A stretch of 64,000 nucleotides of DNA from Phaeoceros laevis (Eukaryota; Anthocerotophyta; Anthocerotopsida; Notothyladales), in the NCBI GenBank assembly GCA_049999765.1, contig JBNGIQ010008820.1, positions 109,479 through 173,478 of the forward strand, read 5' to 3'. Positions 22,133 through 31,740 of this stretch are shown here, in pieces. The first letter of the stretch is position 1; every line of letters begins with the position of its first letter. The position numbers and the translations under genes were made by a program. A model generated the notes under the pieces. The model did no database searches. It saw only the letters and a program-made list of their open reading frames with translations, and was not told where the DNA came from.

Positions 22133-24853
22133 TTAGTCTGGATATATAACATCTCGCAACACTAGCTCCTTGACCTTGTCCAATATACCCGTCTGAAACT
22201 CGTCATCATTTGTCATCGTGGTAAATTTGACGAAGTAGCTAAGTTCACATTGGTATGCAACCTTTGGAAGGGCCCAAGGAACTTCGCTGGAAATAGCAAC
22301 ACCTATAAGAACATACAATAAGGACTTCGGCTCTGTAGACAGAGAGTGACCTTTCATTTCCAAATTCTATATTGTCATGTCCAGAATCGTAGGTACCTGT
22401 GACAGACCCGTGCTGCTTGACCACACCATCAATCAATTCTTCAGCTCTTGCGAAATCAATATAAGATAAGCATCCATATTACCTCAGTCGTCAACTTTGA
22501 ATATTATATTCCCAATGGACATATCTGTGCGCACCACGGATCTGTCATATAACCTTCGGACTAATATATGTGCTACTTCAAGTGGCAGCGCGCCCAATTC
22601 CCGCGAGGAGTCGCCACGGCGTGTTCGACCCCCTACTACTACTACTACTTCAGTCACAACCCCAGTGTTACTACAGGCTCATTGGCAGGCAAATAATCTC
22701 CATATGGAGAGGTTGCCAACCACTAGGTCCTCCTATCAGGATGAGACCAAACCACAAGGAGCTAGGACAATTCCTTCATGCGGTGAGAAGGAAGGTAGAC
22801 GAAATGAAGAAAGAGGAAGATGGGTAGCACTATACTAGCATCTTATAGATAGCTATTACTAACTTAGGATCAATACCTAACATGACATAGCTTAACTGTC
22901 ATAGATGGCATGTCGAGTAGTAATACTTGACATGCTACGGACATGACGGCGTGCTCGATCCTAACGTGGAATCGGTATAGCGCAGCTCCTTGAATGAATG
23001 AATGAAGCTTTACCGATTTAGGCGATTAACTGACTGGACCGCTAAAAGGCCGCGTACTTCGACTCAATCTGAGGACCATGTTCCTACCTATCTAGGCTTG
23101 TAAGCTATTCCTAGCTCCCGCCTATTTACCTAAGAGCCCACCTACCTTCCTACCCGAGGTAGGAGGGTATCGGGGATTTCTTTAGATAAATAGGAGGAGG
23201 GGCCTTCCTAAGTCTAGAGGGGCGTTCCGTGTTGTACCTCATCTCTTGTCTACTTACTTAAGAGCCCGCCCACTTTCCTACCTCTGGTAGGAAGGTTTCT
23301 AGGCTTTCTTAGGTAAACTAGCTAACAAAAGTTGCTACTACTACTAGGCCAATATTCTTTGATCTTAACGACTGCGTGAATATCCTTCAACATCTCCAAC
23401 ATTTCATGTTCACGTTGCACTTCGCTGCTGGTTTTGACGGCCACAGTCTCCTCTTCGTGATCTATCACATCCAAAGCCCTTAAAACCATCGTATTACGTT
23501 TACACTTGAGACTAACCTCTGCATTAGCAATTAGCACATGCTCTCTTTTGATGAGAGAGGCACCTTTGATCTCGGCACCCAAAGGCGTAGTAGGAAAGCT
23601 TGGAACAGTTAAAAGCTCGTAGCCAAAACTTTTCACAGCTCCTAACAAATAGGCCATAAACACAAGTAATCCGTCATTCTCTTCTTCAAACTTCAAACTC
23701 ATGAGCTCAGTTCTCCTAGACTGGGAATTTCATGTAATCTAAAAGATCCAGAGTGGAACTGCATCCTCTCCAAATATAGCTCCAACAAACTTTGCACGGC
23801 CATGTTGATATGTGAAAAATGCTTCCTTAGCTTGGGAATAAAGTTCTCCTACAGCTCCATTGTAGTCAAAGGGGTCTCGCTTTTTTAACTCCTGGACCAG
23901 TGCACTGACCACCTGGATCCTGCTTGGTTGCGATTTATTTGCACAAAGAACAATATCTATTTATTCTCGACTTCCCATCATAGGTTTCTTGGACGAGTCA
24001 TAGGCTTTCCAACATCTAGGGCAGAGCTCTGCAACACTGGAGCAAAAGAGGAAAATCACCTTCTGCACATAACCTTTAGGGAAGCCTCATCTCTTGGGGG
24101 CAGAAACTGCACAATCATGAGTAGCAGACCCATCAGAGCTTTTGCGCTTCTTCGCCAGCACCTTTTCGTCAGACCACATTTTTGTCCAGTTGTTTTCAAC
24201 CTCCTTGCCTGAAATAGCATCTGAACTCCTCCAAACTTAGTACAAGCACCTGATCCAACACCTCTCTGTCAGCCTCTTTATAGGACTAAGAAGTGCTTTT
24301 CGAGGCATCCAAGGCATGACGTAGGTATTCAAATCCTTTTTCCGTATTTCATCTGCTGCCTCCAAAGACTTAATAGCCATTGTCTTAATTTAATAGCCAT
24401 TGTCAGCTTCTCCAATTCGATGGACTCCGAGGCGGTCTCCGGTGCTTCTGGCAGAGGAACGTTTGCTGATCCTGCCCCAAGGGGTACTGCCCCCACGAAC
24501 GAACCGTCCGGAGTGCCCCTAATGACAAAAGCCGCATCCCATGCTGTTGCCATAGAAGCAGTGACATATACTTCCTTCTCAGCTGCTCTTCGAACACCTC
24601 CTAGTTTTTTTCTCAGCCTAGTTTTTTTCTCAGTTCAAGCAACTTGCTCGTCGCCAACCACAACTGCAGCCTGCAGGTTCTCAGGTCCCGCGATGCCTTG
24701 GAACTTCTGGAAGTTACCCTTCGATTTCTCCTATACTGCATCACGTAAGTCACCTACATCATTCACGTTGTTCAAGGAAACTGATCTCTGCACACGATCA
24801 GTCTTCTAACCATCGTTGACATTATACAAGTACCACACCTTTTCGGCTGCCAT
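22133..24853 (-). pseudogene. Broken Crinkler-header/FunK1-like kinase gene
   Basis: Reading leftward from an ATG at 24853, coding-like pieces appear in consistent order. First is a ubiquitin-like header ('VSLNNVNDVGDLRDAV') with in-frame TAG codons on both sides. A middle part (24640-24330) is broken by a 17-bp tandem duplication at about 24598-24632. A FunK1-type region follows (23915-23750, 'AVGELYSQAKEAFF', 'FVGAIFGEDAVPLWIF'). The kinase N-lobe (23702-23322) has the VAVK lysine and an 'REHEMLEMLKDI' alpha-C. The catalytic loop (~22560-22500) reads 'VVRTDMSIGNIIF', so HRD has become RTD. Then come 'IDFARA', 'GSVTGTY' and 'SLLYVLIGVAISSEVPWALP'. A TGA plus a 2-bp shift separates the catalytic loop from IDFARA. 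The order fits Crinkler-RHS-type effectors with FunK1 kinase domains; the family name is inference. Confidence 0.5.
23100..23320. repeat. Two related imperfect hairpins inside the kinase pseudogene
   Basis: Two similar segments, about 23131-23200 and 23258-23320, each start 'aagagcccRcc' and contain a palindrome: 'cctacccgaggtagg' in the first and 'cctacctctggtagg' in the second. They lie between kinase N-lobe and catalytic-loop remnants, where no kinase sequence is recognisable. They could be a small inserted element. Confidence 0.5.
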
Positions 24854-25748
24854 CCTGTTCTACCATGCTCGTCAGGTTGTAATAAACCTCCATTAGCATC
24901 GAAGAACACTTAAAGCCCTAAGTTTCATGCCCGTAGGAACAAAGCATCCGCACCAGCATAGACATGCAATAACTATGTGCTAAAGCCATGCGACGCACAA
25001 CTATGTGCAATAGGCAACAAAAACCTAGAGTACACACTATCGGCCATTTGCAAGGTAAGATAGGTCGATTTTGGGCAGTACTTGCATGACTTGACTTAGA
25101 AAAAAAGCACATATCTCCTTCAAAAACAATCCAAAAGATATAAATTATAGCATATCGGGGTAGAGCTCAACAAGAAGATTTAAAAAAAACCTATCTTTCT
25201 CAATTTTGGGATGATAAAGTTCTCCAAGTACTTAGAACTTAGAGAACTAAACTTCATTATTTTATAACAAAAATGACATAAACCTATGATGCATGTTTCT
25301 TATACTTCGTGGGCAAAAAAGTAGAATCAATAAATGGATAAAAATACTTAAAAGTACCCCCAGCTAGGGGGTGGATACCTCTACTTCCAGCCCGTTTTTG
25401 TCAATAACTTTTTGGACACGTGTCAACCATAAAATATTCTTACATATTCGAAATCCTCTCAATGAGATGAATGCAACCGTGCTGTTTTTTGCCACTTTTG
25501 GATTTGCCAAGTACCATTACAAGGCGGTCAAAGTTTAAAAAACCATAAGGGGGGGTGGACACTGAAAAACGACCTACCTTACCCTGCAAGTACCCTATCA
25601 CATACAGCGCCAGTCATGGAATGAGATGGATCACATACAACGCCAGTCATGGAATGAGATGGATCGGTTAGCAGCGGAATTCTAAGCTAAGCCCGTGGAA
25701 CTCCGCTCAACTCCAAGCATCATTTCGCAACACATCCAGAAGAACGCG

Positions 25749-25852
25749 GCTCCTACAATCTCGTACACAACTTTGGCTCCTCAAGTGTTGTTCANNNNNN
25801 NNNNGGCTCCTACAATCTCGTACACAACTTTGGCTCCTCAAGTGTTGTTCAA
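25749..25852. repeat. 47-bp identical flanks around a 10-N gap
   Basis: The 47 bases before the Ns (25749-25795, starting 'ggctcctacaatctcg') are repeated exactly after them (25806-25852). This is the signature of two contig ends that overlap but were joined with a gap. The 10 Ns and one copy are probably not real. Confidence 0.85.
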
Positions 25853-26080
25853 ACCCTTCCTATGTGGAGCCACCGAATGCCAAACCACCAGCTTGACGTG
25901 CCTTTCCCATTCACGCTCGCCTGAGACTCACGCCTGCAGTTACAACAGGTTGCTCCTTCGTTTCTCAGCTAGGACGCAGCTGCGGTGCTCGTGACTCGTG
26001 AAGAAAGTGCGTATGGCATACGAGGTGATGGAGGCACGTAAGTTTATAGAAATAACACTACTTTGGGAATCGCCATTCGC

Positions 26081-26238
26081 GGTTTAACTGTTCCCCCATT
26101 CGCCACTCGCATGCTCCCTTAGTTTAGGATTGGCGAACAATATTGTAGCGTTTCGCCCGGTTTAACTATTTCCCCATTCGCCACTCGCATGCTCCCTTAT
26201 TTTAGGGTTGGCGAACAATATTGTAGCGTTTCGCCTAG
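26081..26238. repeat. 79-bp tandem duplication
   Basis: Two adjacent copies, 26081-26159 and 26160-26238, share 'cattcgccactcgcatgctc' and 'ggcgaacaatattgtagcgt' with only a few substitutions. No coding content. Confidence 0.85.
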
Positions 26239-27538
26239 TTCATGGAAGGGCACTTCCAATTTAAGGTCGCCGCGTCCCGGAGGTTGCACAGTTCACGCAC
26301 CGGGCCTATCCGGGCGCGATTAACTATTTAAAACATTAATTCCGCAATCGCTAACAATAAGGTTATGGACGTCACATTAATTCCGCAAAAGCGCACATTA
26401 TGGACGTCACGCTATCCACGTGAGCACGAAGACACATCACCCAGCACACTTTGCAGGTGAACCGGTTGATGTGGCCCGTTACCCGGTAGCATCCCGGTTG
26501 CTGCCATGTGGCGAGTGGTGATGTGGCGGAGCGCCACATCACTCTACGCCACATCACCAAGCGATCACGTTCGAGCGTTCCAGCCCCAATCCCTCCATCG
26601 GTTTGCAGCGACAACCAGCCAGCCATGTCTCGCCACTAGCTCCCAGCCATGTCTCGACATGCTGCCATATCTTTGGACAATTCACGGCCGTGAGCGATGC
26701 TGGTTTGGGAAGGAGAACCAGGAACAGAAGGGAGGATGGCGTTCCTCATCAAGGCCGCCATCCTCTCTTTAGCTCGCCTGAGCTCAGCAAGAGCAAGATG
26801 TCGGAACGTCAATGCTTAATTGGACAATGGTCCCTCCATTTTTCCGTGAAGAATGCCTGGTGTGTTGGAGAGAAACCGCATGACAGAAAAGAAAATGGTT
26901 TCCCCAATGGAATAGTAGAACAAGCAAATTGATGCGGGCCTGATAGGCTTCACAACCATGCAAGAGGCTCGGCGGATGCATGCTGGCCAGAATTTCCTGA
27001 CCGCCGTTGTGGCTGCCGCAACCCTGGGTTCCAATCATCCGAGTCAACAAGACAATGGACGCCTTAATTCTATTGCACCACGTGGACAGCTGTACGATGT
27101 GTCGCCGCAGCATACATACACGTGGCAAGCGGTCACTCCAGTCCACTCTTGGCGCCCCATAGTGGGGTTTTGGGTTGGCTCCCAAGCACGTCCGTTGTGA
27201 CAAATTCATCGCAGTCCATCAAGGGCGTTTGCGAACATGGTCTACCAAGCCGCATACTACCATCACGAATCCGCACCCCCGACAAAATACGACCATTTGT
27301 GACAAAATTTATAATCATGTTGAGGTCTTTCCGCTGATGACCTTGCTCAGCCAAAAGAGGACGGTTTGGAACCGACATCTCACATGCCGGATGCCTGCTC
27401 ACAGACCTTAACCTTCAACTCCGCCTTTAGAACTAACCTTTTGAGATTCATCAACTCCTCAAGCTTTTCAAGATGCTTGAAAATACCTTCTTGTTGTCGG
27501 TGGGCTGATCAGAGACTGCTGCTAACGAAGACCACCTT

Positions 27539-30500
27539 TCAGGTAGTCTTGAACTTCTGTGCTATCTTCGCTGCTTCCTCTTTCAAAGCATCAGCCACCT
27601 TCCTTGTCCCTTGCGTAACGGTTGCTGAAACTCCAGTCACCCCTGACAAAGTCCCCTCCCGCAGATCCTGTGCCTTCTGTCGAACATATGACACAGAACT
27701 GTCCCTGGCATTTTCAGTTGCATGCACGACACTAGACAGCTTGTTGGCTGCTTGTGCCCTCAACTCAGCAAGGGTGTTTCTTAGAGCCTGCACCACCTTC
27801 CGCACCAACTCCAACAAATTTGTCGTCCCATTCTGGACAAAGTTGACTGCACTAGCCCTCATTTTCTGAACAACACCAGCTGGACCAGTCGAATCTGACT
27901 CCTCAGAATCAGAGACAGCACGAGGAGTTTGTGAAACAGCCCCTGCATCAGCCTCTGCATATGTCCATGCCTGCTCTGGAATGTTGTCTTCGGCGATTTT
28001 TCCATCTACACTCACCTCAATCCCCTGATTTTCCCAACGCTTCCTAACTTCCTCCAGCACTTTGGCGTGTGCCCGCGCATTTCTAGCCTCTTCCTCGGCC
28101 CACTGTCTGGCAAGCGTCAGGGCTTGTTTCTCCACCTCCAGCTCATTCTTTGTCTTACGAACATCCTCCCTTCCCTGCTCCACTTCAACACGGGCAGCAC
28201 CTTCTCTTTCCCTTTCAAGTGCCAGTTCTGCCCTGAGAGTTGCAAGCGTACTCAACTCCTCCTCCAGTTGCCGCCTGTATTCAGCAAGAACCTGCTTGTC
28301 TGAATCAATGGCAGCACGCTCCTTCAACAGAGCGAGGCTCTCATTCTCCCTTTCAGACTTGATGGTGTCTAATTGAGACTTCAATGCCTCAGCAGATGCT
28401 TCAGCCTGCAACCTACCCTCCACTTCCAGATCTAGCATTTCCTTCAGTGCGGCATCCACCTCTAACAATGCCCGTGCTTCCAGCTCCAGCTGCTCTTGAA
28501 CTGCTTGATCAGCAATTTTTTCGGCTTGCAACCTAGCTGATTCATCAGCCACAACAGCTGCACTTTCACCCAACACAAGGGCAACTGCGGCTTGAGCTTT
28601 GGTGGCTGGCTTACTTGGATGAAACCTTCGTGTATATCCAAACGCTGTAGCTATGATACTGTCGTCTCCAGCTGCTAGATCCGCGTATATAGCAGGCCAT
28701 GCATCTTCATGTATTCTATCAATATCGATAAAGCCAGACCTTTCTTGCAGAGTCTTCTTGTCCACTGCTTGAGTTCCGCCTTCCAGTGCCAGCTTCCATG
28801 ATATGAGGTCCTGCCGTGATAATGGTGCATCAGGTGCGAAAAGAACCGGTCCACTGCCATCGGTCAGCGGATCCTCTAAGGTTAATTTACTGGAGATGAG
28901 ACCTGCTTCGGCAAGACCCTGGATGAAGGGAAAATCTGGATCCTCAGGGCTCACGTCATCAAAAGCAAGGTCCGTGATGTTTTCAATATACATGGCTGGA
29001 AAAACCTTCCGAGAGGAGCTCCTCGCAAGCACATTGCTCGCATTAATAAGCCAGCGCGCGTACTCTCTCCGACTACACATTTCACCAGCTTCAACCCCTG
29101 TTTCCACGACCTTGAGAGCCTGCAAAACTGCCAGTGCCTGCTCTTGGACTTGGTCAACCACGGCCGGTATCAGTACTCTTCCAGGGCTCACTTGCGCAGC
29201 TGCAGATGGAGTAGACGGAGCCGGTATGCCAAAAGATCCGAACTTCAAAGAGTCAGAGTGATGTGTTGGGGGATTCACGGGGACAGGGTCATCAGGTTCA
29301 GCAGTACCAACTACCCCAGGCACAGATATATCTTCAACAGGCTCAGCAGCAGTAATATCGACAGACGAAGAAGGCTCTTCTATCCTCATGGCCCTACCAA
29401 TCTCTTCCCCCTCAGAAGACACAACAAGAAAGGTTACTGTCTGAGCAATTTCTGGAAGGGCAGGCAATGACAGGGTTGCCAAAGCCTGGTCATTAGCACT
29501 GTTCCCAGTAACTGCAACCGGATGTGAACTGGGATCCCTTTCAAACAATGGCTCAGAAGCGGCTTCAGCTGATACTGAGTTTGGCACGTGATCCTCGAGC
29601 AGTGACTCGGATGGAAGCTCAGCACTGGCGGTAGAGAAAATTATGACGGGACCAGGCTCAAAGGGAAGAACAAGCTGCACCTCGGAGCTACTGGACAATC
29701 CACTCCCCACATCTTTAGCAAGTGCTGATCCCGCAGCTGACAATGCAACAACGGCATCCTCTTCAGTCACATCCGTAAACTTCTCTGGCTCAGCAGGAAG
29801 GGCCTCCGAAGCACTTTCTGGGAGCTCAGAGGAAGTAAGCACAAACTGGTCGACCTCGTTGGTAGCAATTGGTTGAAGCTCTTCAGCAGACAATAGGTCT
29901 GTGTCAGAAACAGCGAATTGCCCAGTAACAGAAGCTGTCTGCAACAATTCAATGTCCGAGGACCTAGGCAAAATAGGCTCCACCTCATCGGGGTCTACTC
30001 CCGAGATCTTGTCAGTTGGGTTGGCATTTTCGTCAAGAACTAGAGTACTGAGGTAAGAATCTTGGCCAGGAGCTACATCTCTGTCATGGACCGGTGGAGC
30101 AGCATATAAAACAGCACCCTCAGCACTCAAATCGGCAACCTCCTCATGCGGATAAGAGACCTGACCTGGGGTGGCCTTCTGTTGGGTCTTCTCTTCCTCC
30201 ACATGCAACTCAGCACCCTCAGCCCGAGTCTGCTGTCCCTGCTCTGCATCCCCACCCTCGACTTCGGCATCAACCAGCTCCGGTTGGGGACTGACCAAAC
30301 CTGCTGAATTCTTCCCAGGAGTGAAAGAACCTGACGAGCTCTGCGCTCCAGACTCCGTTCCCTGCGCTGGCAGGACATCCTGCACAGCAACTGGAGAGGC
30401 AGCTTCTGTGCTACCTCCCCGCCTGGCATACGCTGCATGGGACACCAGCGCAAAGCCAACAGCCAGAGCCACCCCGGCGCCGATCTGCAGCACCCCTGTC

Positions 30501-30847
30501 CAGTAATCTCCCTCTGGCTTTGCATCCAAAGCGTCCCAGCCTGCGTACGGTTCAGAAGAGGCGAAAGGGTCGGCATGCGTCCAGGTGGAGTTCTTCTTGG
30601 TGCCATCGTTTGCAGAAACCTCCGTGCTCTGTGCCTGAGCTTTGCACCGGATGCACAGCGGACAGCCGCCGGGCCTCAAAGACCACTTGACCAGCCCCAG
30701 TGGTTGCAGCGGATGCTTGTCCAGCCGCGGCCGCAGTAACGAACCGGACGGAAGCCCCAGAGCGCAAGCCATAGTAGCCACAGGAACGCTACCACCCGAA
30801 AGAGGCGCAACAAAAGGATCCAACTGCCGCGCTACCGGGAATCCCAC
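27539..30847 (-). CDS. Plastid SLH-domain membrane protein (At5g23890-like)
   Basis: An intronless 1102-aa frame; the likely start is the ATG at 30772 ('MACALGLPSG'), which leaves a plastid-type transit region before residue ~75. A single hydrophobic segment ('VLQIGAGVALAVGFALVS', near residues 115-135) is a probable thylakoid or envelope anchor. A long acidic low-complexity region follows to ~590. The S-layer-homology-like region lies at ~600-770 and includes 'ARWLINASNVLARSSS', 'FIQGLAEAGLISSKL' and 'LSRQDLISWKLALEGG'. A strong coiled coil spans ~775-930, then 'RKRWENQGIEVSVDGKIAE' and a helical tail. This order matches the plant family of At5g23890/At5g52410. Its molecular role is not established; SLH domains bind envelope or wall polymers in bacteria. 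Confidence 0.85.
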   Translation of the reverse strand: MGFPVARQLDPFVAPLSGGSVPVATMACALGLPSGSLLRPRLDKHPLQPLGLVKWSLRPGGCPLCIRCKAQAQSTEVSANDGTKKNSTWTHADPFASSEPYAGWDALDAKPEGDYWTGVLQIGAGVALAVGFALVSHAAYARRGGSTEAASPVAVQDVLPAQGTESGAQSSSGSFTPGKNSAGLVSPQPELVDAEVEGGDAEQGQQTRAEGAELHVEEEKTQQKATPGQVSYPHEEVADLSAEGAVLYAAPPVHDRDVAPGQDSYLSTLVLDENANPTDKISGVDPDEVEPILPRSSDIELLQTASVTGQFAVSDTDLLSAEELQPIATNEVDQFVLTSSELPESASEALPAEPEKFTDVTEEDAVVALSAAGSALAKDVGSGLSSSSEVQLVLPFEPGPVIIFSTASAELPSESLLEDHVPNSVSAEAASEPLFERDPSSHPVAVTGNSANDQALATLSLPALPEIAQTVTFLVVSSEGEEIGRAMRIEEPSSSVDITAAEPVEDISVPGVVGTAEPDDPVPVNPPTHHSDSLKFGSFGIPAPSTPSAAAQVSPGRVLIPAVVDQVQEQALAVLQALKVVETGVEAGEMCSRREYARWLINASNVLARSSSRKVFPAMYIENITDLAFDDVSPEDPDFPFIQGLAEAGLISSKLTLEDPLTDGSGPVLFAPDAPLSRQDLISWKLALEGGTQAVDKKTLQERSGFIDIDRIHEDAWPAIYADLAAGDDSIIATAFGYTRRFHPSKPATKAQAAVALVLGESAAVVADESARLQAEKIADQAVQEQLELEARALLEVDAALKEMLDLEVEGRLQAEASAEALKSQLDTIKSERENESLALLKERAAIDSDKQVLAEYRRQLEEELSTLATLRAELALEREREGAARVEVEQGREDVRKTKNELEVEKQALTLARQWAEEEARNARAHAKVLEEVRKRWENQGIEVSVDGKIAEDNIPEQAWTYAEADAGAVSQTPRAVSDSEESDSTGPAGVVQKMRASAVNFVQNGTTNLLELVRKVVQALRNTLAELRAQAANKLSSVVHATENARDSSVSYVRQKAQDLREGTLSGVTGVSATVTQGTRKVADALKEEAAKIAQKFKTT

Positions 30848-31489
30848 GCCATCAGACGGTTTGAGCCCGATTGCCAGATGCAGCCATTACACAAATTGAC
30901 AGATCCAAGAGATTGAAAACCATCGGTCGATCCAAGGTCTCTGGTTCCTCTCCTGCTGCCAGCATCGAGTGGCCAGGGACGGATGGTTGGCAGACAAATG
31001 GCGGTATGACCAAATAGACTAGTGTGCTTACATATCAACACACTCTCTGTTAAATCAAGCGTGTTGGTGGAGAGAATATTAGAGGGTGAAAAAAGATCTG
31101 TAACTGACGATGCCTTGGGAATATTTCCTTTACAAACCCCTCACTCCGGGCCGCTTATTCATGAAAACCTGGACCGGTGGTATGGGTGAGCACCGGTTCC
31201 TTACCAGTCAGTGATGCTGTTTTTCAGCATGCTCTGGGCTGTGAAGGGGCTCAGACCCCTTCACAGTAACACTCGCGAACAGCAGCCAGCTTTTCAAAAA
31301 TATGTCAAGGCAACCAAGACAGTTAAAAGGCCCCAGTGGATCCCACAACACGGGATCCCCCCCCAATACACACCTGAAGTTGCATTGACAGAGTACCCAA
31401 AAGCTCACTTGAACGCCGATCTTGTACTTTTTGAAACTCTTCCTCCTGGGATACAAGATAAATATGTTACAAAAAAGCAAATACTGTGC
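30848..31489. other. Intergenic between SLH gene (5') and FIP37 gene (3')
   Basis: This should contain the promoter of the minus-strand SLH gene and the 3' UTR of FIP37. Around 31215-31265 an inverted pair ('gtgaaggggctcagacccct' then 'tcacag') can form a short hairpin. No gene is seen. Confidence 0.4.
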
Positions 31490-31740
31490 TCATCTCTTCC
31501 TATCTACACTCTTCCGTTCCCGTTCACGATCTCTGCTGTCCCTACTATCCCGATCCCTATCCCTGTCCCGGTCACGATCCCTCTCGCGATCTCTGTCCCT
31601 CTCACGGTCTCTATCTCTCTCCCTCTCTCGATCCCTGTCCCGGTCACGGTCCCTGTCTCGTTCCCTGTCACGATCCCTGTCCCTATCACGGTCCCTGTCT
31701 TTCTCTCGGCTATCTTTGTCTCTTTCTCTGTCATCTTCTT
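31490..31740 (-). repeat. Arg-Asp/Arg-Glu dipeptide repeat tract in FIP37
   Basis: About 70-80 codons made almost wholly of alternating Arg with Asp or Glu, with a few Ser and Lys. Codons vary (CGA, CGG, CGT, AGA; GAC, GAT, GAG), so the nucleotide repeat is degenerate while the dipeptide pattern is kept. This argues for selection on the protein. The complementary strand reads as Ser-Arg or Pro-Val repeats; those frames are shadows. Confidence 0.85.

Larger units (their letters stand above)
24854..27538. other. Gene-poor stretch with an assembly gap and tandem duplications
   Basis: No supported gene. Contents are a 10-N gap at 25796-25805 with duplicated flanks, a ~33-bp tandem duplication near 25597-25664, a 79-bp tandem duplication at 26081-26238 and a dispersed-repeat fragment near 26890-26935. 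Open frames here are short and lack motifs. Confidence 0.5.
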
